A stretch of 64,000 nucleotides of DNA, taken from the NCBI GenBank assembly GCA_031415655.1, contig JANOSD010000031.1, positions 1-64,000 on the forward strand. Reading direction: 5' to 3'. The notes under the pieces are model-generated. The model was not told the DNA's origin. It saw nothing but the letters and a program-made list of their open reading frames with translations, and did no database searches. Below are positions 55,948 to 64,000 of the stretch, one piece after another (position 1 is the first letter of the stretch; each line of letters begins with the position of its first letter). Both the position numbers and the translations under genes were made by a program. The DNA comes from JAKOVR01 sp031415655 (GTDB lineage: Bacteria > Actinomycetota > Acidimicrobiia > Acidimicrobiales > Acidimicrobilacustridaceae).

Positions 55948-56393
55948 CACTGCCTCCGACGCCGTGGTGAACTCGGGGTTACCAAAAGTGGGTTCGGTTC
56001 GGTCATGGGTTCGGTTCGGTCATGGGTTCGATGGTGGTCATGGCAAGCGTGTCCTCGAAGAAGCCGTGAGGGGAGATTCGTTTCCCGTTTCCCGCGCTCG
56101 ATCCCCATCCTGCGCCATTTCTGACGGGGAGAGAAGCGCCCGCAGGCGGTGAAAAACGTCGGGAGCCGTTTTCGTGCAATCGGCAAGGCGGGGATCGGAA
56201 CGTGTCGGTCCACTTCTGCTGCCGAAAATCGGTGAGTGCTCGCGGCGGCGTTGCGTTCGACCGCCGCGGTCAACTCGCCAGCGGTCCATGCCCGCCGGCC
56301 CGCCGACGGGGTCGACCGGGAGACCGGTATGGGGCCGATCGAAGTAGTGGATCGTCTGCTCCCCGAACGATCGAAAGCACTGGGGGGCGGCGG
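55948..56393. other. Intergenic region with short repeats
   Basis: About 445 bases with no supported gene. Two tandem copies of GGTTCGGTTCGGTCATG lie at ~55990-56023. A stretch at 56046-56110 starts GCGTGTCCTCGAAGAAGC, which faintly recalls the MITE-like ends, but no matching other end was found. Confidence 0.45.
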
Positions 56394-59129
56394 TCATCCG
56401 GGACGCGGCATCGGACGGGCGAAGAGGAAACCTTGGGCGTAGCGACACCCCATGCTCAGGAGCCGGCTTCGTTGTTCCTCCGTCTCCACCCCTTCGGCCA
56501 CGACTTCCTTGCCGAGCGCATGGGCAAGGTCGATCACGGCTCGCACGATCGCGTCGTCGTGGGGGTCGACGCCGAGACCGGATACGAAACTCTGGTCGAT
56601 CTTGACCACGTGGACGGGCAGCCGTTTGAGGTAGGTGAGCGAGGAATAGCCGGTACCGAAGTCGTCGACCGCAACCCGTACGCCGAGGTCGACGAGTTCT
56701 TGGAGCTGCGTGATCGTGTCGTCGATATCGCGCACGAGATCGCGCTCGGTGACTTCGACGCCGAGGTGGTGAGCGGGAAGTTGGTGGAGATTGAGCAGTT
56801 CGCGGATCGTGTGCACAAGCGGTCGGTGGGCCCGGCTGGCGGGGTCAAGTTGGCGCATCGCCGCGTTCACCCAAACGGTGAACGGTGGTTCGGTCGAGGT
56901 TTCGGCGGACCTGCTTTCGAGGTGTGCCGGGCGGTTGGCGGTGTCCGCCACGACGAATGCCGCGTACGCCACTGCGGCGGCGAGCACACGCTCGCCGAGG
57001 GGCACTACCAAGCCCGTCTCTTCGGCGAGCTCGATGAACTCTCCGGGAAGCAGCAGCCCGCGGGTGGGGTGCTGCCAACGCACCAGCGCCTCCGCTCCAA
57101 CGGACCGGCCGGAGAGGAGGTCGATCTCCGGTTGGTAAAACACCACGAGTTGTTCGTCCTCGAGCCCGGCTCGGAGGTCTTGTTCGGTCCGCAGTCGTTC
57201 GTGCACTTGGGCGCGCAATACGTCGTCGAAAATTTCGAAACGATCGCGCCCCTGACTTTTGGCGCGCACCATGGCGGCGTCGGCGTCGCGGAGGAGGCCG
57301 GCAGCTTGGAGGGGACCCCCAGTGTGCGGATCGGCGGCGTGGTCCGCTGATGCCCCTCGCTCGGTTGGTTGGGCGAACGCCACGCCGATACTCACGGTGG
57401 CCCGCAGATCGAGCCCGTCGAGATCGAACGGTGCTCGGAGGGCGTTGGCGAAGGTTTCGGCGAAGGCGAGCGCATCGCGCGGTGCGTTGAGATGGGGGAG
57501 GAGAACCACGAACTCGTCGCCTCCGAAGCGGCCGACGGTGGCCCCTTCGGGGGCAGCACGTACGAGTCGTTGGCCGGCCGTGCAAATGAGTCGGTCCCCC
57601 ACATCGTGCCCGAAACTTTCGTTCACGAGGGTGAAACGATCGATGCCCACGAAGAGTACGGCGGTGATGTGATCGGCCAGCCCCACCTGGAGCATGTGGT
57701 CCAGAAGATCAGTGATCAGCACACGGTTGGGTAGTGAGGTGAGGTCGTCGTGGGTGGTGCGGCGCAGCAGATTGGCGGCGCTGAGGTCGCGTTCGATCGT
57801 GAGCCGTGCCAATCCGGCCGCAACCCTGAGGACGTGGGCTTCGTCGTCGGTGGGGGGGCCACCTCGGTGAGAGAGCACCGCAATGGCTCCGAGGCGGTTG
57901 CGCTGGTCGGGCCGGAAGGGAAAGGCGTAGGCGGCGCGGAACCCAAGCGTGTGCAACTCGTCGTGCCACCCCTCGAATCCCGGTCCGCGCAGCCGTTCGT
58001 CTATGACAGATTCGCCCCGCAGCGCGGCGCGTCCCCACGGGGCCGCTTCTTCACTCACGGGCTGGGGATGGCGGAGCCGATCGTGGACCGTGTCGGGGAG
58101 CGAGGGGGCCACCCGAAGCTCGAGCGTGCCACCGCTGGCCGAGGACGAAGGATCGGTGTCGGGCGAGGTGAAGAGGAGCGCGTGCCCATCGACGACGTCG
58201 TCGAGCAGTCGGGCGATGCGATCGAGCACGGCGTCGATGGGGATCCCGCGGGCGGCGTCTTCCAGGATGCGCATGTGGGCCGACAGCACCCGGTCCATGA
58301 GGTTGCGAGCGCCCGTGGCGTGCACCTTGTTGACCACGCCCCCGACGGTGGGGTCGTCGAGGCGGTTGTGGCCAGTGAGCTGGACCGAGACGGGTTCACC
58401 GTTGGCGTGCAGCAATCGCCACTCGCGTGGAAGCCGACGACCGCCGCTGCTTCGAGTGCGTTTGAAGGCGAGCAGGGCGATCTCGCGATCGTCCGGGTGG
58501 AGCAGGCCGAGCAGACTTCGCCCGAGTAGATCTTCGGGGGTGTACCCGAGAATGCCATGCATGGATGGTGTGGAGGAGATCACGCGGGCCCTGGCGTCGG
58601 TGACCAACACCCCCGTGGAATCGTCGGGCCGAGCCCCCCATGGCGGAAGGTCCAGGAGAAGATGGGCGACGATCGACGAGAGGGTGGATGCGGCGCGCTC
58701 CGCTCGGTCGACCGTGTCGAGGTGGATGTCGACGCGATTCGGCTGGCCGTCAATCGGGGTTCGGATATCGATCGCGGTCGACTCGCCGTGGCAGCGCACA
58801 ACACCGATCTCGGCGTGGTCATCTATGCGCACCACACTGCGGGCGATCACCGGCAGATCACAACGCCCGACCTCGGCGACGACAACCGGCCCGGTGGCAC
58901 CCCAAACCTCAAACCCGGTGCCGGTGGCCGGACTGCCGAGCAACGACAGTTGGAGGAGGTCGGTGATCGGGAGCATCGGCTCGTCGGACAGCATGCCGGA
59001 GGCGATGGCCAAGGCGAGGCTGGCGGCTGAAGGTTGCTGCGGACCGTTCGGGTAGGCGCGAGGTACCGTCGCCTTCTCGGCAGAGAATGGGCTGTCGTCG
59101 GTTCGTCCCCCCCGGACGGATTCGGACAT
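56394..59129 (-). CDS. PAS-GAF-GGDEF-EAL c-di-GMP turnover protein
   Basis: 911 residues from ATG 59129 (GTG 59135 also possible). N-terminal ~170 residues are not recognised. A PAS domain follows (~180-290, ILGYTPEDLLGRSLLGLLHP), then GAF (~295-460) and GGDEF (~470-640) with FGGDEFVVLL but no RxxD inhibitory site (APEGATVGRF precedes it). The EAL domain (~650-905) has EALVRWQHP, EVTERDLVRD, DDFGTGYSSL, KIDQSFVSG and EGVET. The usual NLSxxQ is replaced by VNAAMRQL, which keeps the metal-binding Asn. Both activities are possible. It lies 20 bp after the lipase gene on the same strand. Confidence 0.9.
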   Translation of the reverse strand: MSESVRGGRTDDSPFSAEKATVPRAYPNGPQQPSAASLALAIASGMLSDEPMLPITDLLQLSLLGSPATGTGFEVWGATGPVVVAEVGRCDLPVIARSVVRIDDHAEIGVVRCHGESTAIDIRTPIDGQPNRVDIHLDTVDRAERAASTLSSIVAHLLLDLPPWGARPDDSTGVLVTDARARVISSTPSMHGILGYTPEDLLGRSLLGLLHPDDREIALLAFKRTRSSGGRRLPREWRLLHANGEPVSVQLTGHNRLDDPTVGGVVNKVHATGARNLMDRVLSAHMRILEDAARGIPIDAVLDRIARLLDDVVDGHALLFTSPDTDPSSSASGGTLELRVAPSLPDTVHDRLRHPQPVSEEAAPWGRAALRGESVIDERLRGPGFEGWHDELHTLGFRAAYAFPFRPDQRNRLGAIAVLSHRGGPPTDDEAHVLRVAAGLARLTIERDLSAANLLRRTTHDDLTSLPNRVLITDLLDHMLQVGLADHITAVLFVGIDRFTLVNESFGHDVGDRLICTAGQRLVRAAPEGATVGRFGGDEFVVLLPHLNAPRDALAFAETFANALRAPFDLDGLDLRATVSIGVAFAQPTERGASADHAADPHTGGPLQAAGLLRDADAAMVRAKSQGRDRFEIFDDVLRAQVHERLRTEQDLRAGLEDEQLVVFYQPEIDLLSGRSVGAEALVRWQHPTRGLLLPGEFIELAEETGLVVPLGERVLAAAVAYAAFVVADTANRPAHLESRSAETSTEPPFTVWVNAAMRQLDPASRAHRPLVHTIRELLNLHQLPAHHLGVEVTERDLVRDIDDTITQLQELVDLGVRVAVDDFGTGYSSLTYLKRLPVHVVKIDQSFVSGLGVDPHDDAIVRAVIDLAHALGKEVVAEGVETEEQRSRLLSMGCRYAQGFLFARPMPRPG

Positions 59130-59149
59130 CTGCACAAGAATCTACCGGG

Positions 59150-59977
59150 TCAGGAGATCCGGGGGGCCAACCATTCATCGATACCACGGAGAACATCAGC
59201 TCGTTCGGGTTCGTTCAGGCACTCATGGCGGAGTTTCGGGTGGAGCACTCGCGTGACCCCGGGGAGTTCGGCGAGCGGGGCGGATGCCGACGGCGGCACC
59301 AATTCATCCGCGGTTCCGTGGAACACATAGGTGGGTATTCGGATCTTCGAAAGGTCGCGGTTGGTGTGATCCATCGCCGAGAAGATCTCGTTGCCGAGGC
59401 GTGCCGTGGTTTTGGTGACTCGCAACGGGTCGGCGCGGTAAGCCTCTCCCACGTCGGGATCGCCCGAGAGCAGTGCGCCGTCGAAGTCCGAGGGGAGGGC
59501 GAGGATTGGAGCGATGCACGAGAAAACCGGGGCCATGAGCCGTTGCCATCCCGGAACGTTGGCCGCTAATGCCGGGGCGCTCAGGACGAGAAGATCGGGC
59601 TGGGGTCGCTGTGTCGTGGCGTAGGCCGTGCAGATGAGTCCGCCCAGGCTGTGGCCGAGCAGGACGACGGGTACGCCATGCGAACGTCGTTCCTCCAGCA
59701 ACTCCTCGACGTCGTCCAGCATGTGATCGAAACGGTCGACGTATCCCCGCCGACCCTGGGTCTCGCCGTGACCACGAAGGTCGAACGCCAGCACGTCGAT
59801 GCCGGCATGGACGAAGTGCTCCGCCACGTGGGCGTATCGTGCGCTGTGCTCGCAGATGCCGTGCACGATGAGCATGGCCGCACGGAGTTCGGTCCTGGGC
59901 GATTCCGCGACCTTCCAGTGCCGGCGGAACTGCTTCACACCAGATCGGTTCGTGACGAGTTCGGTGATGGCCGACAT
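59150..59977 (-). CDS. Monoacylglycerol lipase/lysophospholipase-like hydrolase
   Basis: 275 residues from ATG 59977. An alpha/beta hydrolase of the Hydrolase_4 group. Oxyanion segment LIVHGICEHSARY, then LAFDLRGHGETQGRRGYVDR. The nucleophile elbow is VVLLGHSLGGLICTAYA, the acid Asp is in FHGTADELVPP, and the catalytic His is in LRHECLNEPERADV. Substrates in the family are monoacylglycerols or lysolipids. It is cytoplasmic (no signal peptide), and probably cotranscribed with the downstream GGDEF/EAL gene. Confidence 0.88.
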   Translation of the reverse strand: MSAITELVTNRSGVKQFRRHWKVAESPRTELRAAMLIVHGICEHSARYAHVAEHFVHAGIDVLAFDLRGHGETQGRRGYVDRFDHMLDDVEELLEERRSHGVPVVLLGHSLGGLICTAYATTQRPQPDLLVLSAPALAANVPGWQRLMAPVFSCIAPILALPSDFDGALLSGDPDVGEAYRADPLRVTKTTARLGNEIFSAMDHTNRDLSKIRIPTYVFHGTADELVPPSASAPLAELPGVTRVLHPKLRHECLNEPERADVLRGIDEWLAPRIS

Positions 59978-60172
59978 GGTTCCTCGCAGGGGACTCTTGC
60001 GGGGAGGCTCACCGGAGGAGACTCCCCGAAGGGGGAAGGGAAGGTGGAGCGTACCGGCCGTACCTATCGAAAATGGGCTTGCGAATGTACCTGAAGATCG
60101 CCTCAAGAAATTGCTAAAGGAAGGGTGTTCGGGCGTCGATGGTTTGGTGTCCCATCCAAAGGTGCACTATCG

Positions 60173-60209
60173 AGGAAGCCCCGCGACGGTGGGGCTTCCT
60201 CCCGTTTTT
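60173..60209 (+). terminator. Intrinsic terminator without an upstream gene
   Basis: Arms AGGAAGCCCC (60173-60182) and GGGGCTTCCT (60191-60200) with an 8-nt loop, followed by CCCGTTTTT. A classic Rho-independent terminator on the plus strand, although the nearest upstream gene is on the minus strand. Confidence 0.8.
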
Positions 60210-60240
60210 GGGGCTGCGTGTGTTCCTCGTCAGTCCTTGC

Positions 60241-60280
60241 CGGTCCTCGTACGGGAGTGCCGGTCCTCGTACGGAAGTGC
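60241..60280 (+). repeat. Two 20-bp tandem repeats upstream of the SigR-like gene
   Basis: CGGTCCTCGTACGGGAGTGC at 60241-60260 is repeated at 60261-60280 with one change (GGAAGTGC). The GGGAGT/GGAAGT blocks resemble the -35 class used by SigR-type factors, but no clear -10 was found. Confidence 0.7.
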
Positions 60281-60340
60281 GCCGCTCGAACCGGATCGTG
60301 GCCAACGCGATGATCCGAGGATGGCAGTAGCCTTACGCGG

Positions 60341-60952
60341 ATGGCAGACCAGGCAACTTTCGGCGATCAGGCGATGCCCTTCATGGACGGGCTCTACGCC
60401 GCGGCCCTTCGCATGACCCGCAATGCGTCCGACGCGGAGGATCTCGTGCAGGACACCTACCTGCGGGCGTACCGCGGCTTTGGGGGGTTCGAGCAGGGAA
60501 CAAATCTCAAAGCGTGGCTCTACCGAATTCTCACCAACGCGTTCATCAATTCGTATCGATCCAAGAAACGTCGTCCCGATGAGACGGAGTTGGATGAGGG
60601 CGAGGACCTCTATCTTTTCCGCCGGCTCGGGGGGCTCGAAGCTGCGGCCATGGGCCGAAGTGCCGAGGACGAACTGATGGACCTCCTTTCGGAGTCCGAG
60701 GTGAAAGACGCCCTCGAAGCCCTTCCCGAGTCGTTCCGCATGGTGGTGCTCCTCGCCGATGTGGAGGGATTTCAATACAAGGAGATCGCCGACATCCTCG
60801 ATATTCCGATCGGCACGGTGATGAGTCGGCTACATCGGGGAAGGAAAGCACTGCAAAAGGAGTTGTACGGATTTGCCAGTCAGCGAAATCTCGTCGGCGC
60901 CGCCACTCGAGGCACCCCGAGCATCACCGAAACGGTGGAGAGTCAGCCATGA
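60341..60952 (+). CDS. ECF sigma factor, SigR/SigH type
   Basis: 203 residues. Region 2: LYAAALRMTRNASDAEDLVQ, DTYLRAYRGFGGFEQGTNLK and AWLYRILTNAFINSYRSKKR. Region 4: LPESFRMVVLLADVEGFQYK, EIADILDIPIGTVMSRLHRG. The GTNLKAWLYRILTNxFIN stretch is characteristic of the SigR/SigH/RpoE-like thiol-oxidative-stress group. Its stop overlaps the start of an RsrA-like anti-sigma gene, which fixes the pairing. Likely autoregulated through the upstream repeats, which is inference. Confidence 0.93.
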   Translation: MADQATFGDQAMPFMDGLYAAALRMTRNASDAEDLVQDTYLRAYRGFGGFEQGTNLKAWLYRILTNAFINSYRSKKRRPDETELDEGEDLYLFRRLGGLEAAAMGRSAEDELMDLLSESEVKDALEALPESFRMVVLLADVEGFQYKEIADILDIPIGTVMSRLHRGRKALQKELYGFASQRNLVGAATRGTPSITETVESQP

Positions 60953-61305
60953 GCGAACACGAAAATTCCGGGCAGCCTGAAAATTCTGCTCAGCACGATC
61001 ACGCCGACCACGATCACGCCGACCACGATCACGCCGGTCACGAGGGCGACAATTGCCAGGAAGCGATTGCCGAGCTGTACAGCTTTCTCGACGGTGAGCT
61101 CACCGAGGCCAAACGCCACGACATCTCGCAGCACCTCGACGACTGCAGCCCTTGTCTCGAGGCGTTCGAGTTCGAGACGGAGTTGCGTGCGGTTGTGTCG
61201 CATCGATGCCAGGAGCAGGTGCCCGACTCGCTGCGACAGAAGGTGGCCGACCTTCTTGCCGGAGCGGCCGCGGACCCGACTACCGGCACGCTCGCCGACC
61301 ACTGA
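60949..61305 (+). CDS. RsrA-like zinc anti-sigma factor with His-rich N-terminus
   Basis: 118 residues, ATGA-coupled to the sigma gene. The ZAS core is NCQEAIAELYSFLDGELTEA, then HDISQHLDDCSPCLEAFEFE: His-X3-Cys-X2-Cys plus an upstream Cys, the redox-sensing zinc site of RsrA. Oxidation forms disulfides and releases the sigma factor. Residues ~17-32 are an unusual repeat, HDHADHDHADHDHAGH, encoded by three 15-bp units (~60998-61040). It could bind zinc or nickel and buffer the sensor. Confidence 0.92.
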   Translation: MSEHENSGQPENSAQHDHADHDHADHDHAGHEGDNCQEAIAELYSFLDGELTEAKRHDISQHLDDCSPCLEAFEFETELRAVVSHRCQEQVPDSLRQKVADLLAGAAADPTTGTLADH

Positions 61306-61386
61306 GCGAACACCCGCCACCGGTCGCACGAGGTCATTGCCGCTCGATTCGAGGCGTTGGCGGTTCGGCCTCCTACACTGACCTCC

Positions 61387-61512
61387 ATGTTCGCTGTCGT
61401 ATGGCACTACTGGATTGGGGTGGCCCTGGCCGTGCCGTCGATCCTGCTCATCATCGGTACGGTCGTTGGGTACGTGGTGAAGGTCGTCATCCCACGTTAC
61501 GAACGTCGCTGA
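61387..61512 (+). CDS. 41-residue single-pass membrane protein
   Basis: ATG 61387 to TGA 61512 encodes FAVVWHYWIGVALAVPSILL, IIGTVVGYVVKVVIP and a basic end RYERR: one or two tightly spaced hydrophobic stretches with a positive C-terminus. It sits 19 bp before the DUF2342 gene and is probably cotranscribed with it. Similar tiny membrane proteins are common in actinobacteria. Function unknown. Confidence 0.6.
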   Translation: MFAVVWHYWIGVALAVPSILLIIGTVVGYVVKVVIPRYERR

Positions 61513-61531
61513 TCGGCGCGAAAGGTCCCCC

Positions 61532-62596
61532 ATGACGCAGGCGATCGACTGGGACATGGCGGAGCGGGTGGCCATAAAGATGTCGGGACGCGAGCCCTTC
61601 GCTCAGTCCTATCATTACGACTCGTTGGCCCCCGATTTCGAAGAGCTCACCGCGCAGGCCGAGGAACTGGTGGCGCAGGAAACAGGTTTGCGGTCGCTCG
61701 CCGGCCCGGCTCGAGCCCGGCTCGCCGATCGCCCGGATTGGATCCGTGCCAACGTTGCGTCGTTCCAACGACTGCTCCGCCCGGTGCTCACCAAGTTCGA
61801 AGAACGGCTCACGTCGAGCCCGGCGGCTCCGGTGGCATCAAAAATGGCGGGGGCCGAGATTGGGATGTTGCTCGGCTGGATGTCGGGGCGAGTGCTCGGA
61901 CAGTACGACCTCCTCATCGTGGAAGAGGAGAACCCGGCCGATCAGGACATCGTTTACTACGTCGGTCCCAACGTGCTGGCGATCGAAAAACTGTTCGCGT
62001 TCCCACCCCGTGAGTTCCGGTTGTGGCTGGCCTTGCATGAGGTCACGCATCGAGCGCAGTTCACGGGGGTGCCGTGGATGCGCGACCATTTCCTCGGGCT
62101 CGTCGGCCAGACCATGGAGTCCGTGGATCCGGATCCAAAACGGCTTATCGAAGCCCTGATGCGGGTGCTCGAGGCCATGCGCAAGGGCACCAACCCGTTG
62201 GAAGACGGCGGGATCATGGCGGTGTTCGCCAACGCTGATCAACGCAAGGTCATGGAACAGGTATCGGGGTTGATGAGCCTGCTCGAAGGGCACGGCGACA
62301 TCACCATGGACCGCGCCGGCAAAGGCCTCGTGCCGAACGCCGATCGGTTCAGTCGGGCCTTGAAGCAGCGTCGACAAAACGCCACGCCGTTGGCCAAGTT
62401 CGTGCAGCAGTTCGTGGGTCTCGAAGCCAAGCTCAACCAATACGAGCAGGGTGAGAAGTTCATCGAGGCGATCGAACGTGAAGGTGGCGAGCGCATCATC
62501 GATGAGGCATGGATCACGCCGGCGAACCTTCCGAGCATTGCCGAAATCCGCAACCCGGACCTCTGGCTCGCTCGGGTGCGTCCGACTGCGGCCTGA
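61532..62596 (+). CDS. DUF2342 family putative zinc metalloprotease
   Basis: 354 residues. The family feature is LALHEVTHRAQFTGVPWMRD, with a HEXXH zinc motif (HEVTH) at ~residue 170. It is preceded by VGPNVLAIEKLFAFPPREFR and followed by a long helical C-terminal half (DRFSRALKQRRQN, FVQQFVGLEAKLNQYEQGEK). Family members are often annotated as zinc-dependent metalloproteases or F420-biosynthesis-associated proteins without proof. The position upstream of tilS and hpt is conserved in actinobacteria. It ends 1 bp before the tilS start. Confidence 0.88.
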   Translation: MTQAIDWDMAERVAIKMSGREPFAQSYHYDSLAPDFEELTAQAEELVAQETGLRSLAGPARARLADRPDWIRANVASFQRLLRPVLTKFEERLTSSPAAPVASKMAGAEIGMLLGWMSGRVLGQYDLLIVEEENPADQDIVYYVGPNVLAIEKLFAFPPREFRLWLALHEVTHRAQFTGVPWMRDHFLGLVGQTMESVDPDPKRLIEALMRVLEAMRKGTNPLEDGGIMAVFANADQRKVMEQVSGLMSLLEGHGDITMDRAGKGLVPNADRFSRALKQRRQNATPLAKFVQQFVGLEAKLNQYEQGEKFIEAIEREGGERIIDEAWITPANLPSIAEIRNPDLWLARVRPTAA

Positions 62597-62597
62597 C

Positions 62598-63527
62598 GTG
62601 TCGCCGGAGAACAACATCACCGCCGACGTTGCCAAGCATCGTTCCACTGACGCCGCGTCACTGGTCGTCGAATTACTCACCAGAACCACCTTTCCGGCCC
62701 CCGGGACTCCGGTGAATTGCGGCGTTTCTGGTGGCGCCGATTCGCTGGCGCTTTTGGTGTTGGCGACTGCCGCCGGCTGCGTCACCACTGCGTTCCACGT
62801 GGACCACGGTCTGCGAACGGGGTCCGCGGCGGAAGCTGATGTGGTTCGACACGCCGCCGTTCGATTCGGCGCCCGATTCGAAGCACGCTCGGCCATCGTC
62901 GATCTCGGCGGGGACCTTGAGGCCCGGGCGCGAAGGGCGCGGTATGACGCGCTCCCTGACGGCGTGCTCACGGGCCACACCATGGACGACCAAGCCGAAA
63001 CCCTGCTTCTCAACCTGATTCGAGGCGCCGGGCTCCATGGTCTCGGAGCCATGCGGCCTTCGGTCAGCAAACCGCTGCTGGCCATCCGTCGTGCCGAGAC
63101 CTCCGCACTCTGCGCAGCGATGGGGCTCGAGCCGGTTGTCGACCCCTCGAACAACGACCCCGGCTTCCGGCGAAACCGCGTGCGCCATGAAGTGCTGCCG
63201 CTGCTGGCCGAGGTGGCGGCGCGGGATCTGGTGCCGATCCTGGCCCGAACTGCCGACGTGGCGAGAGGTGGGGCAGATCACCTTGACGAACTCGCCGTCG
63301 CCATCGATCCCACCGATGCCCGCCGTCTGGCCGAGGCGTTACCCGCGCTGGCCGCAGTGGCAATACGGAGTTGGGTGCGCAGCGTCGCTCCAGAGCTGCA
63401 CCCCCCCGATGCTGCCACGATTGCGCGGGTGCGTCGAGTGGCTGGCGGCGAGGCCGTGGCCACGGATGTGGGCGGCGGATGGGAGGTCCGCCGGCACGCC
63501 GGCCGCCTCGCCTTGCAGCGGATCTGA
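62598..63527 (+). CDS. tilS: tRNA(Ile)-lysidine synthetase
   Basis: 309 residues from GTG 62598. The PP-loop ATPase motif is NCGVSGGADSLALLVLA. HVDHGLRTGSAAEAD, VLTGHTMDDQAETLLLNLIR and DPSNNDPGFRRNRVRHEVLP are the family blocks. The enzyme attaches lysine to C34 of tRNA-Ile(CAU), so the anticodon reads AUA. The protein is short because it has only a small C-terminal region (VGGGWEVRRHAGRLAL). The frame extends upstream into DUF2342 but without homology. Confidence 0.94.
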   Translation: MSPENNITADVAKHRSTDAASLVVELLTRTTFPAPGTPVNCGVSGGADSLALLVLATAAGCVTTAFHVDHGLRTGSAAEADVVRHAAVRFGARFEARSAIVDLGGDLEARARRARYDALPDGVLTGHTMDDQAETLLLNLIRGAGLHGLGAMRPSVSKPLLAIRRAETSALCAAMGLEPVVDPSNNDPGFRRNRVRHEVLPLLAEVAARDLVPILARTADVARGGADHLDELAVAIDPTDARRLAEALPALAAVAIRSWVRSVAPELHPPDAATIARVRRVAGGEAVATDVGGGWEVRRHAGRLALQRI

Positions 63528-63574
63528 GGGCCCCGTAGGTAAACCCGGCCCCGACGAACTATCGTCGCCCCGGC

Positions 63575-64000
63575 ATGGCCGATGCTGCCCCCCACGCTGA
63601 GCTGAGTGCGGATCCACACCGAGATCCGCGCCTTGGTGAAGTGGTTGTGTCCGAGGCGGAGATCGCCCAACGGGTGCGGGAGATCGGCAAGCAGATTGCC
63701 GACGACTATGAAGGCTCCGTGCCGCTCTTGGTTGGTGTGCTCAAAGGCGCGTTTTTGTTCATGAGCGACCTCGCCCGGGCCATCGACCTGCCGGTGGAGT
63801 TCGACTTCATGGCCGTGTCGAGCTACGGCAGTGCCACGAAAACGAGCGGCATCGTCCGCATCGTGAAGGACCTCGATATCGACCTTCACAACCGGCGGGT
63901 GATCGTGGTAGAAGACATCGTCGACTCCGGCCTGACGCTCAACTACCTCCTCAAAAACCTTGCCACCCGGAGCCCGGCCAGCCTTGATGTATGCGCGCTG
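63575..64000 (+). CDS. hpt: Hypoxanthine phosphoribosyltransferase (5' part)
   Basis: ATG 63575; the frame is open at the window edge, ~142 residues seen. Family motifs: VGVLKGAFLFMSDLARAIDL, the VSSYGSATKTSGIV flexible loop and the PRPP-binding VIVVEDIVDSGLTLNYLL. It salvages hypoxanthine and guanine. It lies 47 bp after tilS, the usual tilS-hpt order that normally continues to ftsH. Confidence 0.94.
   Translation, partial: MADAAPHAELSADPHRDPRLGEVVVSEAEIAQRVREIGKQIADDYEGSVPLLVGVLKGAFLFMSDLARAIDLPVEFDFMAVSSYGSATKTSGIVRIVKDLDIDLHNRRVIVVEDIVDSGLTLNYLLKNLATRSPASLDVCAL

Larger units (their letters stand above)
59978..60340. other. Intergenic region with an orphan terminator and tandem repeat
   Basis: About 360 bases between the divergent lipase and sigma factor genes. 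No protein ORF is supported. It holds an intrinsic terminator pointing rightwards (60173-60209) with no plus-strand gene before it, which suggests a short transcript starting near 60040-60110. Two 20-bp tandem repeats (60241-60280) follow. Confidence 0.5.

Noticed and set aside
56041..56110. A further MITE-like copy starting GCGTGTCCTCGAAG
   Set aside because: Only the first ~8 bases match the element end, and no matching opposite end or internal block was found.

Overview
The window is high-GC, densely coded bacterial DNA. It reads as an actinobacterium, most plausibly of the class Acidimicrobiia. That placement is inference. It rests on a CrgA-type division protein, a PknB kinase with PASTA repeats, a BldC-like regulator, DUF3039 and DUF2342 proteins, a SigR/RsrA-type sigma/anti-sigma pair, the tilS-hpt order at the right edge, many GTG starts and many ATGA-coupled gene pairs.

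Layout. 1-2300: a transposase tail, an alkyltransferase-like DNA repair protein, an AbiEi-like/DUF559 gene framed by two near-identical palindromes, and tRNA-Pro(CGG) with its terminator. 2300-9400: small regulators (receiver, STAS, BldC-like), proC, a SAM hydroxide adenosyltransferase, a MOSC protein, a PabA/TrpG amidotransferase, CrgA and a lipoprotein. 9600-13200: a thiolase and an acyl-CoA synthetase diverging from a TetR-type palindrome, then DUF3039. 13200-16490: a NatA/NatB-like ABC exporter operon. 16650-20140: a small helical protein, PknB and CorA. 20220-27235: a TPP-riboswitch-led thiamin operon, thiE-thiO-thiS-thiG-tenI-like-thiD-thiC. 27300-36770: two large PAS/GGDEF/EAL proteins flanking a broken polyprenyl synthetase gene and xseB/xseA. 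37000-43400: two hypothetical genes, then purL-purF-purM. 43690-51870: a GNAT-like protein and a secreted Rhs/YD-repeat polymorphic-toxin-like protein followed by small ORFs. 52000-56000: a ParA pair, malic enzyme and an ECF sigma factor with a C-terminal HX3CX2C motif. 56390-60000: a third GGDEF/EAL protein and a monoacylglycerol-lipase-like hydrolase. 60300-64000: the SigR/RsrA-like pair, a DUF2342 protein, tilS and the start of hpt.

The most interesting points are these. (i) The Rhs gene has a CCCG tetranucleotide tract just after its best start codon, and that start is one unit out of frame with the rest of the gene, as expected for a phase-variable switch. (ii) A MITE-like element family has four related copies with GCGTGTCCC-type ends, all next to the 3' ends of genes; one lies at the broken 3' end of a polyprenyl synthetase pseudogene. 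(iii) An AbiEi-like cassette is bracketed by 49-bp palindromes. (iv) A sigma factor carries an anti-sigma-type zinc motif.

Most genes are housekeeping or signalling. Three c-di-GMP turnover proteins in one window suggest that this second messenger matters to the organism.
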